From: Pantoea phytobeneficialis
GTDB taxonomy: Bacteria; Pseudomonadota; Gammaproteobacteria; Enterobacterales; Enterobacteriaceae
Length of the DNA: 64,000 bases
Direction: 5' to 3'
Assembly (NCBI RefSeq): GCF_009728735.1
Contig: NZ_CP024636.1
Span: 4,070,754 to 4,134,753, forward strand
Part shown: positions 7,569-15,373 of the stretch, one piece after another
Layout of the letters: every line of letters starts with the position of its first letter
Numbering within the stretch: position 1 is the first letter of the stretch
Made by a program: the position numbers and the translations under genes
The notes under the pieces: model-generated
Database searches by the model: none
Told to the model about the DNA's origin: nothing
Seen by the model: the letters and a program-made list of their open reading frames with translations, nothing else

Positions 7569-8861
7569 TCAAAATCGCTCAAACCGATACGGCGTGGGGT
7601 CGATCAGCGGCGTATGACCGGAGACCAGATCGGCCGCCAGTTGCCCGGCTGCCGGTGACGTACCGAAACCGTGACCGGAAAAACCGGTCGCCAGCGTCAG
7701 ACCCGGCAAGCTGGCAACCGGGCCGATGACCGGGTTCGAATCGGGCGTCACATCAATCACCCCAGCCCAGGCCTGCGCCAGCTCGGCTTGCTCAAACACC
7801 GGCCAGGCCGCACACAGGTTACGCATCGCCTCCTGATTGAGCGCCGGGTTAGCCGCCGGATCGAGCGTACGAACACGTTCGAACGGCGAACGTCGATCGC
7901 CACGCCAGCGTCGAGCCAGCGCCAGGTCTTTAACAAAATAGCGGCCAAGCGAGATACGCAGATTGTCCCGCGCATGACGCAATTGGGGTAAATAGCGCGT
8001 CCCCAGCAGCAGATGGTCGAGGGTCAGCGGCGCATCCAACGCGCCACGCTGAGTAATAACAAATCCACCATCCTGGTGTTTGCGGAACGAGAAATCCGGC
8101 GCACCCACGGCGATATGGGTTGGCCCCTCCATCGGTTTAGTGCGCATCACCGAACAGATCAATGGCAGTGTCGGCAGCGCAATCCCCTGGTTGCCAAGGA
8201 AACGCCGCGACCAGGCTCCCGCCGCCAGCAGCACCTGGTCACAGCGAATTTCGCCACGTTCGGTAATCACCCCGCTAACCTTGCCGTCGCTGGTTTCCAG
8301 CGTGCGCACCGCGCACTGCTCAACAATGATCGCCCCGCGCGCGATAGCCGCTTTCGCAATCGCGCTGGCAGCGAGCGTCGGTTCTGCCCGACCATCGGAG
8401 GCGGTGAAAATCCCCCCCGCCCAATGCCCCTGCCCTCCCGGCACCCGTTGTGCAATCTCCGCTTTGCTCAGCAATTGCGTATCCAGCGCCAGCGGCGCTA
8501 CCGCCTTAAACCAGCTTTCATGCAGCGCCATCTGGGCTTCGTTGCGGGCGATAAACATAATGCCCGCCTGACGATATCCCACATCGCTGCCAACACGCGC
8601 CGCCATGCCCGCCCACAGACGATCGGCAGCCTGCGCCAGTGGAATATCATCGGCAGCACGGCTGGTTTTACGAATCCAGCCCAGATTGCGCGATGACTGC
8701 TCGCCCGCGATGCGGCCTTTTTCCAGCACCACCACCGGGATGCTGCGCTCCGCCAGCGTTAGCGCGGCGGTTAAACCGACAATGCCGCCGCCAATAATCA
8801 CCACCGTGGTGGCGGAGGGGAAAGCGGCAGAGGTGGTAACGGGGGTAATTTGCGGTGACAT
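7569..8861 (-). CDS. FAD-dependent D-amino-acid/amine oxidoreductase (DadA/GlyOx type)
   Basis: Flavoprotein of the DAO family that would oxidise an amine or amino acid to an imine. N-terminal Rossmann motif VVIIGGGIVGLTAALTL (about residues 19-36), the SSRNLGWIRKTSR stretch, a central ACA VRTLE substrate domain and a C-terminal FAD motif GLTLATGFSGHGFGTSPAAGQLAADL. 430 residues from ATG 8861, which has AGGAGG six bases upstream. Third gene of an apparent operon with an ornithine-cyclodeaminase-like gene and ridA. RidA next to an imine-producing enzyme fits removal of reactive enamine/imine products. The substrate is unknown. Confidence 0.85.
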   Translation of the reverse strand: MSPQITPVTTSAAFPSATTVVIIGGGIVGLTAALTLAERSIPVVVLEKGRIAGEQSSRNLGWIRKTSRAADDIPLAQAADRLWAGMAARVGSDVGYRQAGIMFIARNEAQMALHESWFKAVAPLALDTQLLSKAEIAQRVPGGQGHWAGGIFTASDGRAEPTLAASAIAKAAIARGAIIVEQCAVRTLETSDGKVSGVITERGEIRCDQVLLAAGAWSRRFLGNQGIALPTLPLICSVMRTKPMEGPTHIAVGAPDFSFRKHQDGGFVITQRGALDAPLTLDHLLLGTRYLPQLRHARDNLRISLGRYFVKDLALARRWRGDRRSPFERVRTLDPAANPALNQEAMRNLCAAWPVFEQAELAQAWAGVIDVTPDSNPVIGPVASLPGLTLATGFSGHGFGTSPAAGQLAADLVSGHTPLIDPTPYRFERF

Positions 8862-8881
8862 AACGCGCCTCCTGTGATGCC

Positions 8882-9304
8882 TTACAGCGCCACGGTGATT
8901 TCCTGTATTGCGGCCTGACCGGCCCCACGGTATGCCGTAACCTCCAGCTCCACCTTGTAAACCGTGGAACCCAGCGGCGGGCAAGTCACGGTGGTGGCCG
9001 GGTTGATGCCACGAAACTTCTCGCCGATGATGGCCATTACCGTCGGCACATCGTCCGGTTCCTGAATAAACACCCGCGAGAACACCACATCCTTGAGCGA
9101 GGCATCAATCGCCGCCAGCGCCGCTTCGATATTGGCAAACACCTGCAAGGTTTGCTCCGTGACATCGGCCGGAATCTCCTTGCTGACCGGGTTGCGGCCT
9201 GCGGTATTGGAGACATAAATCCAGTTATCCACCGCGACAATGCGTGAATAACTGCCCATCTCTTCAAATTTTGAACCGGTTTTTACTTTAATAATCTGCG
9301 TCAT
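8882..9304 (-). CDS. RidA/YjgF-family enamine/imine deaminase
   Basis: Small Rid-family protein, 140 residues, which as a trimer hydrolyses reactive enamines and imines to ketones and ammonia. Visible family blocks are VSNTAGRNP, TEQTLQVFANIEAALAAI, VVFSRVFI and the end TCPPLGSTVYKVELEVTAYRG. The usual catalytic arginine region (NPATT..P..) is here INPATTVTCPPLGS, without the classical R105 context, so it is a divergent paralogue and not canonical RidA. ATG follows AAGGAAA. Spacing to both neighbours is short (14 and 20 bases), supporting co-transcription. Confidence 0.85.
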   Translation of the reverse strand: MTQIIKVKTGSKFEEMGSYSRIVAVDNWIYVSNTAGRNPVSKEIPADVTEQTLQVFANIEAALAAIDASLKDVVFSRVFIQEPDDVPTVMAIIGEKFRGINPATTVTCPPLGSTVYKVELEVTAYRGAGQAAIQEITVAL

Positions 9305-9318
9305 GCTGGTTTCCTTGG

Positions 9319-10458
9319 TTAGCTGAGTACCGGGGTTTCCCACAGGTTTAATTTCACGCCGATGCCTTTTGCGATCGCGTTGCGATACACCACCGTGCCC
9401 CAGGCAACATCTTCCACCGGCATACCACCGACGGACATGATGATGATCTCTTCATTGTTTTGGCGGCCAGGTGCATCACCGGCAACGATTTTGCCAATAT
9501 CTTCCAGTTGCTCCGCTGCCAGCTTGCCTTCGGCGATCATGTCCATAAAACGCGCGCCGATAACCGGGATGGTTTTATGGGCGGGTTTCGGCACCTCCTC
9601 GAACCACGCCTGATACAGGCCGGTGTTATCCAGCACTTTGCGCACGTCGGGTTGCTCCATCCCGACGTCGATGTTGCACAGCGCAGGCATGGCAAGAAAC
9701 GCCCCTGGCTTTACCCACTCGCGTTTGACCAGTGGATAGCTGTCCGGGTCGCCCACCTCGCCGGAACTGCAATAGGTCACGATGTCGGAGTCACGCACCA
9801 CCGCTTCGAGGGTATCGACGATTTCGATATGTTTGATTTGCGGATACGTCTCCTGCACCCAGGTGAGGAAGTTATCGAGGCTACGCTGCCCACGCCCCTT
9901 CACTTTGATGGTGTCGATCAGCGGGCACACCGCGATAAACGCGGCGACGGCGGTTTTACCCATCACGCCGGGTCCCAGCAGGCCAATTACGCGGGAATCC
10001 TTGCGTGCCAGATGGCGCGCGCCCACGCCAGGTACTGCGCCGGTACGATATGCCGACAACAGGTTCGCTGACATATGCGCCAGCGGTGCGCCGGTATCCG
10101 CATCGTTAAGGGTGAACATCAGAATCGAGCGCGGCAGTCCTTTTTCGCGGTTGGCGATATTCGAGCCATACCATTTCACCCCGGCGGTACAGAAGCTGCC
10201 GCCGAGATAGGCGGGCATCGCCATTAAACGTCGGTCAGCCGTGGGCTTCGGCATCGTGGGAAAGGGCGAGTTTTCCGGGAAGGTCACCATCGCGCCGTGC
10301 GAATCGTTATTGGCCCCGGCCATGCGGTAGTCGCCTTGATACAGCAGGCCAAACATTTCCTCCATGGTATCGACACAGGCAGGCATGTCGGTGACGCCTG
10401 CGCGGATCATGTCCTGCTCCGACAGGTAGATAAAATCAATCCGGGTTGAATCTGTCAT
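9319..10458 (-). CDS. Ornithine cyclodeaminase/mu-crystallin family protein (annotated elsewhere as tyramine oxidase subunit B)
   Basis: NAD-binding protein of the OCD/mu-crystallin family, 379 residues. It shows the KWYGSN and SANLLSAYRTGAVPGVGA blocks typical of the substrate domain and a Rossmann dinucleotide site IGLLGPGVMGKTAVAAF. From memory, relatives with this long N-terminus are catalogued as ornithine cyclodeaminase or tyramine oxidase subunit B; which activity holds is unknown. ATG 10458 follows AAGGGG at good spacing. First gene of the operon with ridA and the FAD oxidoreductase, divergent from an AraC-type regulator. Confidence 0.82.
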   Translation of the reverse strand: MTDSTRIDFIYLSEQDMIRAGVTDMPACVDTMEEMFGLLYQGDYRMAGANNDSHGAMVTFPENSPFPTMPKPTADRRLMAMPAYLGGSFCTAGVKWYGSNIANREKGLPRSILMFTLNDADTGAPLAHMSANLLSAYRTGAVPGVGARHLARKDSRVIGLLGPGVMGKTAVAAFIAVCPLIDTIKVKGRGQRSLDNFLTWVQETYPQIKHIEIVDTLEAVVRDSDIVTYCSSGEVGDPDSYPLVKREWVKPGAFLAMPALCNIDVGMEQPDVRKVLDNTGLYQAWFEEVPKPAHKTIPVIGARFMDMIAEGKLAAEQLEDIGKIVAGDAPGRQNNEEIIIMSVGGMPVEDVAWGTVVYRNAIAKGIGVKLNLWETPVLS

Positions 10459-10636
10459 GGCTAACCCCTTTTCAGTCTTCGTTCGTATTCCCGCCAGCGC
10501 AGTACGTCTGGCGTGCAGGTGGATGCCTTTAGGAATACGTGACTGGATTCGGGCTGTATTGAATATTTGCGACATCCGCGTGGCACAGCGCTTGCATGAT
10601 CCCGCTATCCCTGTTCAGCCTGTAGCGGAGCGCGCG

Positions 10637-11470
10637 ATGTCTGAGAATTCCCTTTATCGTCATGGCGGCAGCTTTCACCCGGAACAGCCGTTTTTCGTGC
10701 TGAATGCCGCGCAACATTACTCCGTGATCGCCTCAGAAAACCCGGCGATTTCACACTTTTACAGCTTCGATGTCGCGCAATCGGCAGGCATGACGCTGGC
10801 GATTCCCGATGGCTGCGTCGATATCGTGTTTGATTGCGATCCGCTCAACCCGAAAGGGCGCGTGTGCGGCACCACGCTGGAAGCACGCGGCGCCGACATG
10901 CTGCACAACCATCATTATTTTGGCGTGCGGTTCGCGCCAGGCGTTATCCCCGACTTCCTTGATCTGATGGCAGAGGAGATCCCCGACCATGAATTCAGCT
11001 TTCTTGATGTGGTACCTGATGCCCGACTGGCGTTTGAACAAATTGTGCAAAGCCACAGCTTTTCACAGCAAATTTCGTTATTTAACGCCCACTTCACGCC
11101 ACGGCTGGTGCGCAAAGCCTCATCGGTAACTGCCTTTATCATCCACGCGATGCGCCAGCAAAAGGGCAATATTCGCGTCGATCAACTGGAAGCCCTGACC
11201 GGTTATACCTGCCGCACCATTCAGCGGCAGTTCCGCCAGGATACCGGTTTGTCGCCCAAAGCCTTCAGCCGCATTCTGCGCTGCCAGTCGGCGCTAACCA
11301 GCATCCATGCGCAGGGTAATATTTCCTTTAGCGATCTGGCGTTTAACCTCGGGTTCAGCGACCAGTCCCACTTCCTGCGTGAATTTAAAAAGTTCGTCAG
11401 CACCACGCCCTGCGACTATCAACGCCGGATTGCCCACGACGCGTTGTTCCATCGCTTGCGCTATCACTGA
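10637..11470 (+). CDS. AraC-family transcriptional regulator of the amine-catabolism locus
   Basis: 278 residues. The N-terminal ~160 residues form a sensor domain of the DUF6597 type (VDIVFDCDP, FGVRFAPGVIPDFL); the C-terminal ~100 residues carry two helix-turn-helix motifs (VDQLEALTGYTCRTIQRQFRQ and FSDLAFNLGFSDQSHFLREFKKF). The frame is open 60 codons further upstream into the divergent promoter region, but ATG 10637 has GGAG six bases before it and starts the recognisable domain. Its position, divergent from the OCD-ridA-FAD operon and followed by an amino-acid permease, makes it the likely regulator of both. Confidence 0.85.
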   Translation: MSENSLYRHGGSFHPEQPFFVLNAAQHYSVIASENPAISHFYSFDVAQSAGMTLAIPDGCVDIVFDCDPLNPKGRVCGTTLEARGADMLHNHHYFGVRFAPGVIPDFLDLMAEEIPDHEFSFLDVVPDARLAFEQIVQSHSFSQQISLFNAHFTPRLVRKASSVTAFIIHAMRQQKGNIRVDQLEALTGYTCRTIQRQFRQDTGLSPKAFSRILRCQSALTSIHAQGNISFSDLAFNLGFSDQSHFLREFKKFVSTTPCDYQRRIAHDALFHRLRYH

Positions 11471-11477
11471 GCACTAA

Positions 11478-11499
11478 AACGGTGCAACTCTGCACCGTT
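11478..11499 (+). terminator. Hairpin between araC-type gene and permease
   Basis: Perfect 9-bp stem AACGGTGCA / TGCACCGTT with ACTC loop, 8 bases after the regulator's stop. No T run follows, so it may only attenuate or stabilise the 3' end. Confidence 0.45.
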
Positions 11500-11619
11500 G
11501 CTCTGTCCGATTTTTTCTATCTGTCATCGTCATCGCTGAGAAATGATGCAGCGAAGTTACCTGCTTCAGGCGACGCAGATCGCCTGAGAAATTTCACTCT
11601 CTCCATAGAGGCGCTGGCG

Positions 11620-13017
11620 ATGAACAACGATACCGGTTTACGCAAAAATACGTTGGGCTTGTTTTCTCTGGTCTTTTTTGTGGTGGCGGCGGCGTCGCCG
11701 CTGACTGGCGTGGTCGGTGGCCTGCCGGTGGCGATTATTTCCGGCAATGGCGGTGGCATTCCGGTGTTTTACATCCTGTCGTGCGTCATTTTGATGCTGT
11801 TCGCGGTGGGCTTTATCGCCATGAGTCGCCACGTCAATAACGCCGGTGCCTTCTATACCTATATCTCCAAAGGTCTGGGAGAAAACTGGGGCGCATCGGC
11901 GTCGGTACTGGCGTTAATGGCCTACTTCTCCATCCAAATCGCGATTGTCGCCATGCTCGGCTTCTTTACCCAGCTGTTCCTTGAAGAACATCTCAGCACC
12001 CATATTCCCTGGTGGGCGCTGAGTATGTTGTTTGCGGTGATTGCCTGGGTTCTGGGCATCAAACGGGTTGAGGTGGGCGGTAAGTTACTGGGCGTGCTGA
12101 TGCTGGCCGAGGTCGCGATCGTGCTGCTGACCGATGTGATGCTGCTGGTGAAAAAAGCCGGTCCTTACACCTTCCAGTCGTTTGAGCCGTCCGTGTTTAT
12201 GCAAGGCAACCTCGGTATCGCCTTTATCTTTACCATCGCCGCCTTTATCGGTTTTGAATCAACGGCGATCTATGCCGAAGAGTGCCGCGATCCACAGAAA
12301 ACCGTGCCACGCGCCACCATTTGCGCCCTGCTGCTCATCACCGCCTTTTTCTGCTTTACCAGTTGGTCGCTGGTGCAGGCCTATGGCTTCGATGAAATTG
12401 TGGCCATCGCCAGCAAAGATCCCGGCAATTTTGTCTTCAACATCACCCGTCAGTATGTCGGCCAGTGGGCGGTGGATACCATGTCGGTGTTGTTGATCAC
12501 CAGCCTGTTCGCCGCCACCCTGGCGTTTCACAACAATATCTCCCGCTATCTGTTTAGCATCAGCCGTGATGGTCTGATCTGGAAAGAGCTGTGCAAAACC
12601 CATCCCACCAACGGTACGCCACATAACGCCAGCCATCTGCATAGCGTGATTCTGTTGCTGTTACTGGCGGGGATGGGCAGCGCCGGGCTGGACCCGATGG
12701 TGCACATCTTTGCCATCGGTTCGGCGGTCGCTACCCTGTGTATCCTGATTCTGCAATTGGGCGTGTCAGCGGCGGTGGTGCTGTTTTTCCGTCGCGTCGT
12801 AACGGATGACAGCCGGTTTCAGGTGTTCTGGGCACCGCTGCTGTCGATTATTTGTATGACCCTCACCATCATTCTGGTGGTGAACAATCTGCAATCCCTG
12901 AGTGGCAGCGATTCCAGCGTGGTGAAGATGATCCCGTGGTTTATCGCCGCCTGTGCGCTGGCGGGTTACGGCATGTCATTGAAGCGTGGAATGAAAGTGG
13001 CGGTGATAAAAAAATAA
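11620..13017 (+). CDS. APC-superfamily amino acid/amine permease
   Basis: Inner-membrane transporter of the amino acid-polyamine-organocation superfamily, 465 residues with about 12 hydrophobic segments. The first helix carries the unwound substrate-binding motif GVVGGLPVA (as in GxG loops of APC transporters), and GFESTAIYAEE is the typical helix-6/7 block. Start ATG 11620 follows AGAGG; an upstream in-frame extension of 46 codons is hydrophilic and unlikely. Its position beside the amine-oxidising operon suggests it imports the substrate of those enzymes. Confidence 0.85.
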   Translation: MNNDTGLRKNTLGLFSLVFFVVAAASPLTGVVGGLPVAIISGNGGGIPVFYILSCVILMLFAVGFIAMSRHVNNAGAFYTYISKGLGENWGASASVLALMAYFSIQIAIVAMLGFFTQLFLEEHLSTHIPWWALSMLFAVIAWVLGIKRVEVGGKLLGVLMLAEVAIVLLTDVMLLVKKAGPYTFQSFEPSVFMQGNLGIAFIFTIAAFIGFESTAIYAEECRDPQKTVPRATICALLLITAFFCFTSWSLVQAYGFDEIVAIASKDPGNFVFNITRQYVGQWAVDTMSVLLITSLFAATLAFHNNISRYLFSISRDGLIWKELCKTHPTNGTPHNASHLHSVILLLLLAGMGSAGLDPMVHIFAIGSAVATLCILILQLGVSAAVVLFFRRVVTDDSRFQVFWAPLLSIICMTLTIILVVNNLQSLSGSDSSVVKMIPWFIAACALAGYGMSLKRGMKVAVIKK

Positions 13018-13064
13018 TCTGCCTTAGCTGCTTTAACTCAGTTTCCCCCTGAATATCCCTATAT

Positions 13065-13142
13065 GTAGCGGCGCGATTTATCGCGCTCTTTTCAGGCTGT
13101 GGCATGACCTGCAAAGACCCGCGCGATAAAACGCGCCGCTAC
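13065..13142. repeat. REPIN downstream of the APC permease
   Basis: REP gtagcggcgcgatttatcgc(gc) at 13065-13086 and inverted copy at 13121-13142 (one base changed: ataaaacg), 34-base spacer. Confidence 0.85.
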
Positions 13143-13514
13143 TCAATGCACCATCGTTTCCCGCCCCACGCTTCCCAACATTGGGCAACATCATTCAGTT
13201 TCAGAATCATCCTAATAAAATCGTTAACACTGTTAATTTATTGACATGAAGCCGTGTTAAATTTTACTAATGTATTACGGTGCCATCGCGTATTTACGCG
13301 ATGATAATCAGATCCAATCTCTACACAAATAAGTGACATATCAGCTTTAGCAGGCCGCAATATCACCTCGGTTTATTCAGATAATCGGGTGAAAAGTGAC
13401 ATTGCGGTGACAGAATTATCTCCATATTAACTGGCTTGACACCATTTTCACGTAACCGAGTGAGATGCGTATCTCATTTATCTTTCATGGAAAAAACAAT
13501 CAGGAAATCAGGTA
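13143..13514. other. AT-rich leader of the hcp cluster
   Basis: No gene seen. Base composition becomes AT-rich from about 13195, as in foreign or H-NS-silenced islands. A candidate promoter is TTGACA at 13241-13246 with a 17-base spacer to TTACTA (weak -10). A perfect palindrome CATCGCGTA-tt-TACGCGATG occupies 13284-13303 and could be an operator. A second TTGACA lies at 13435. The 5' leader before hcp would be long (200 bases or more) if the first promoter is used. Confidence 0.5.
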
Positions 13515-13997
13515 ATGGCTATTGATATTTATTTGAAAGTTGACGGAACAACCGGTGAGTCCCAGGACAGCAATCACAAAGGATGGACCGATGTACTCTC
13601 CTTTACATGGGGGGCTGCACAACCGGGAAATATGTCAGTTGGCGGCGGCGGTGGTGCTGGCAAAGTGGCTTACCGTGATCTGAATATTAAGGCGTTGATT
13701 GATAAATCCACCCCGGCGATTTTGAAGTTCTGCTCCAGCGGTAAACATGTCGACAAAGTCGAGCTGTCAGTTTGTAAGGCCGGTGGCAACCAGGTTGAAT
13801 ATTCAAAGATCACTCTTGAAGACGTGCTGGTTACGCAAACCGACTTCAACGGCGTGGGTCAGAGCGACACCATCGTAGTGGATTACGCCTTCCAGGCGGC
13901 CAAAGTCTCCATGAGCTATTGGGAACAGGGCGAGAGTGGTACCAAAGGTGCCGAAAGCAAAGTGAGCTGGGACATTAAGCAAAACAAAGAAAGCTAA
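13515..13997 (+). CDS. hcp: Hcp-family type VI secretion tube/effector-carrier protein (first copy)
   Basis: 160-residue Hcp1-type protein. Hcp hexamers stack into the inner tube of the type VI secretion system, are secreted, and chaperone small effectors in the ring. Family features: MAIDIYLKVDG start, SFTWGAAQPGN, the glycine loop SVGGGGGAGKVAYRDL, CSSGKHVDKVELSVCKAGG, ITLEDVLVTQ and the terminal SWDIKQNKES, all close to P. aeruginosa Hcp1. No toxin extension is present. No other T6SS structural gene lies in the window, so this is an orphan locus that depends on machinery elsewhere. Second hcp copy begins 45 bases downstream. Confidence 0.93.
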   Translation: MAIDIYLKVDGTTGESQDSNHKGWTDVLSFTWGAAQPGNMSVGGGGGAGKVAYRDLNIKALIDKSTPAILKFCSSGKHVDKVELSVCKAGGNQVEYSKITLEDVLVTQTDFNGVGQSDTIVVDYAFQAAKVSMSYWEQGESGTKGAESKVSWDIKQNKES

Positions 13998-14042
13998 ACA
14001 CGCATGACACCCTGATATCACGACAAGGCGATGGTAAACACA

Positions 14043-14525
14043 ATGGCGATAGATATTTTTTTAAAAGTGGATGGCATCAATGGTGAATCGCAAAATGCGA
14101 ATCACAAGAACTGGATCGATGTGTATTCATTTAGCTGGGGTGCAAAGCAACCCGGTAATATGGCGGTGGGTGGTGGTGGTGGCGCAGGCAAAGTGAATTA
14201 TCGTGACCTTACTGTGCAGGCGCTGGTTGATAAAGGTACCCCGGCGTTACTGAAATATTGCTCCAGCGGCAAACATATTGCCAAAGTTCAACTGTCAGTC
14301 TGCAAAGCCGGCGGTCAGGAAGTCGAATATACCCTTATTACGCTGGAAGATGTGTTGGTAACACAAACCGATTATATCGGCGTAGCACATGGATCAACCC
14401 TGGGTATGGAATACGCATTTCAGGCCAGTAAGGTGGCGATGGAATATTGGGAACAGACTTCGCAGGGGAATAAAGGCGCGTCAGTGCAGATGGGTTGGGA
14501 TATCAAACAAAACAAAGAAGTCTAA
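14043..14525 (+). CDS. hcp: Hcp-family type VI secretion protein (second copy)
   Basis: 160 residues, colinear with the first copy and about two-thirds identical by eye, most divergent in residues 110-150 (TDYIGVAHGSTLG..YWEQTSQGNKGASVQMG). This is the outer-edge/loop region, so the two copies could differ in cargo or neighbours. The start is set at ATG 14043 to match MAIDI of the first copy; an in-frame ATG four codons earlier (14031) has AAGG adjacent and cannot be excluded. The next gene starts 17 bases after the stop, so translation is probably coupled in one transcript. Confidence 0.92.
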   Translation: MAIDIFLKVDGINGESQNANHKNWIDVYSFSWGAKQPGNMAVGGGGGAGKVNYRDLTVQALVDKGTPALLKYCSSGKHIAKVQLSVCKAGGQEVEYTLITLEDVLVTQTDYIGVAHGSTLGMEYAFQASKVAMEYWEQTSQGNKGASVQMGWDIKQNKEV

Positions 14526-14542
14526 CCACGCTCGGGGGCGTT

Positions 14543-15373
14543 ATGGCATTTCCGAAATCACATGAAATATTAGCACTGACATCACAACCCGAATTAAATA
14601 ATCGTGTGTCAGCAAACTATCTGACCACTGAAATTCTGGACGAAGCTTTGATTCTCGTCCGTTCGTTATCCACGGATGAAGTCTTCAGACTGGCTAAATC
14701 GGAAACCAGTCAGATTGCTTATACCCTGAAAGATTACAAAGACGAGAATAACCGCCGCCTGGCTTCCGGCGATGTCGAGTCAGGACAGTTACCACTGGGG
14801 AGGATTAACCATCTGGATAACCGGGTAGCCGGTGTGCGCGTCCAGCATGTGGATAATGCCGCCAAAAGTGCGTTGGGGGGAACCGCAATATTTCTCGGTG
14901 CCGGGCTATGGGCGGGATTAGGTTCCAGTGTGGGCAGCATCATTGGCAGGAATGCCGTACAGTTCGGCGTCACCGCCGCCTCCGCGTGGGGAACACGTTT
15001 TGTGACCCAGAAAGTCGTGGCGGTGAATCAGATGGCGTCACATATCAAAAATCTCGCCGATATGTTCAATACCACCCACAATGCATTTTCTGAATTCCGC
15101 AATGACGTCTATGTCAAACGCGTACAGTACAAACCTGATGAAGACAGCCCTCCCCTGACTTTTGAACAAAATGTCACCGGTAAAAATGCACTTCCGGGCG
15201 ATCAGGCCGCGGCAATTCAGCAGATACTGACCCGATTTATCAGCTCAGCCTATCAGCGCGTTGATATTGTTGGCCGACCTGCCGAGTTTATGAAGGTCTA
15301 TTTTGAAGGCGGGGCCCCGCTGGATATTTCACGTATTCAGTATGATTACCTGATCAATCTCAAGTTGCCGTAA
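14543..15373 (+). CDS. Unrecognised protein with a glycine-zipper membrane segment, linked to hcp; candidate T6SS cargo
   Basis: Not recognised. 276 residues from ATG 14543, which has CGGGGG eight bases upstream; an earlier in-frame start would overlap hcp. No signal peptide. Residues ~1-108 are charged and helical; ~110-155 form a long glycine- and alanine-rich hydrophobic stretch (GGTAIFLGAGLWAGLGSS, then SIIGRNAVQFGVTAASAWG) with repeated GxxxG-like spacing, as in membrane-inserting helical hairpins; 156-276 are soluble and end YDYLINLKLP. Its position directly after two hcp genes suggests an Hcp-delivered effector or a helper, but no adjacent immunity gene exists: the next gene is the convergent housekeeping yhiN. 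Confidence 0.7.
   Translation: MAFPKSHEILALTSQPELNNRVSANYLTTEILDEALILVRSLSTDEVFRLAKSETSQIAYTLKDYKDENNRRLASGDVESGQLPLGRINHLDNRVAGVRVQHVDNAAKSALGGTAIFLGAGLWAGLGSSVGSIIGRNAVQFGVTAASAWGTRFVTQKVVAVNQMASHIKNLADMFNTTHNAFSEFRNDVYVKRVQYKPDEDSPPLTFEQNVTGKNALPGDQAAAIQQILTRFISSAYQRVDIVGRPAEFMKVYFEGGAPLDISRIQYDYLINLKLP

Noticed and set aside
7690..8700. Long plus-strand open frames opposite the FAD oxidoreductase
   Set aside because: Antisense shadows without start signals; the minus strand shows clear flavoprotein motifs.
13435..13470. Second TTGACA before hcp as main promoter, or a sigma-54 site at tggcttgacacc
   Set aside because: No matching -10 at 16-18 bases, and no GC dinucleotide at the spacing needed for a -24/-12 promoter.
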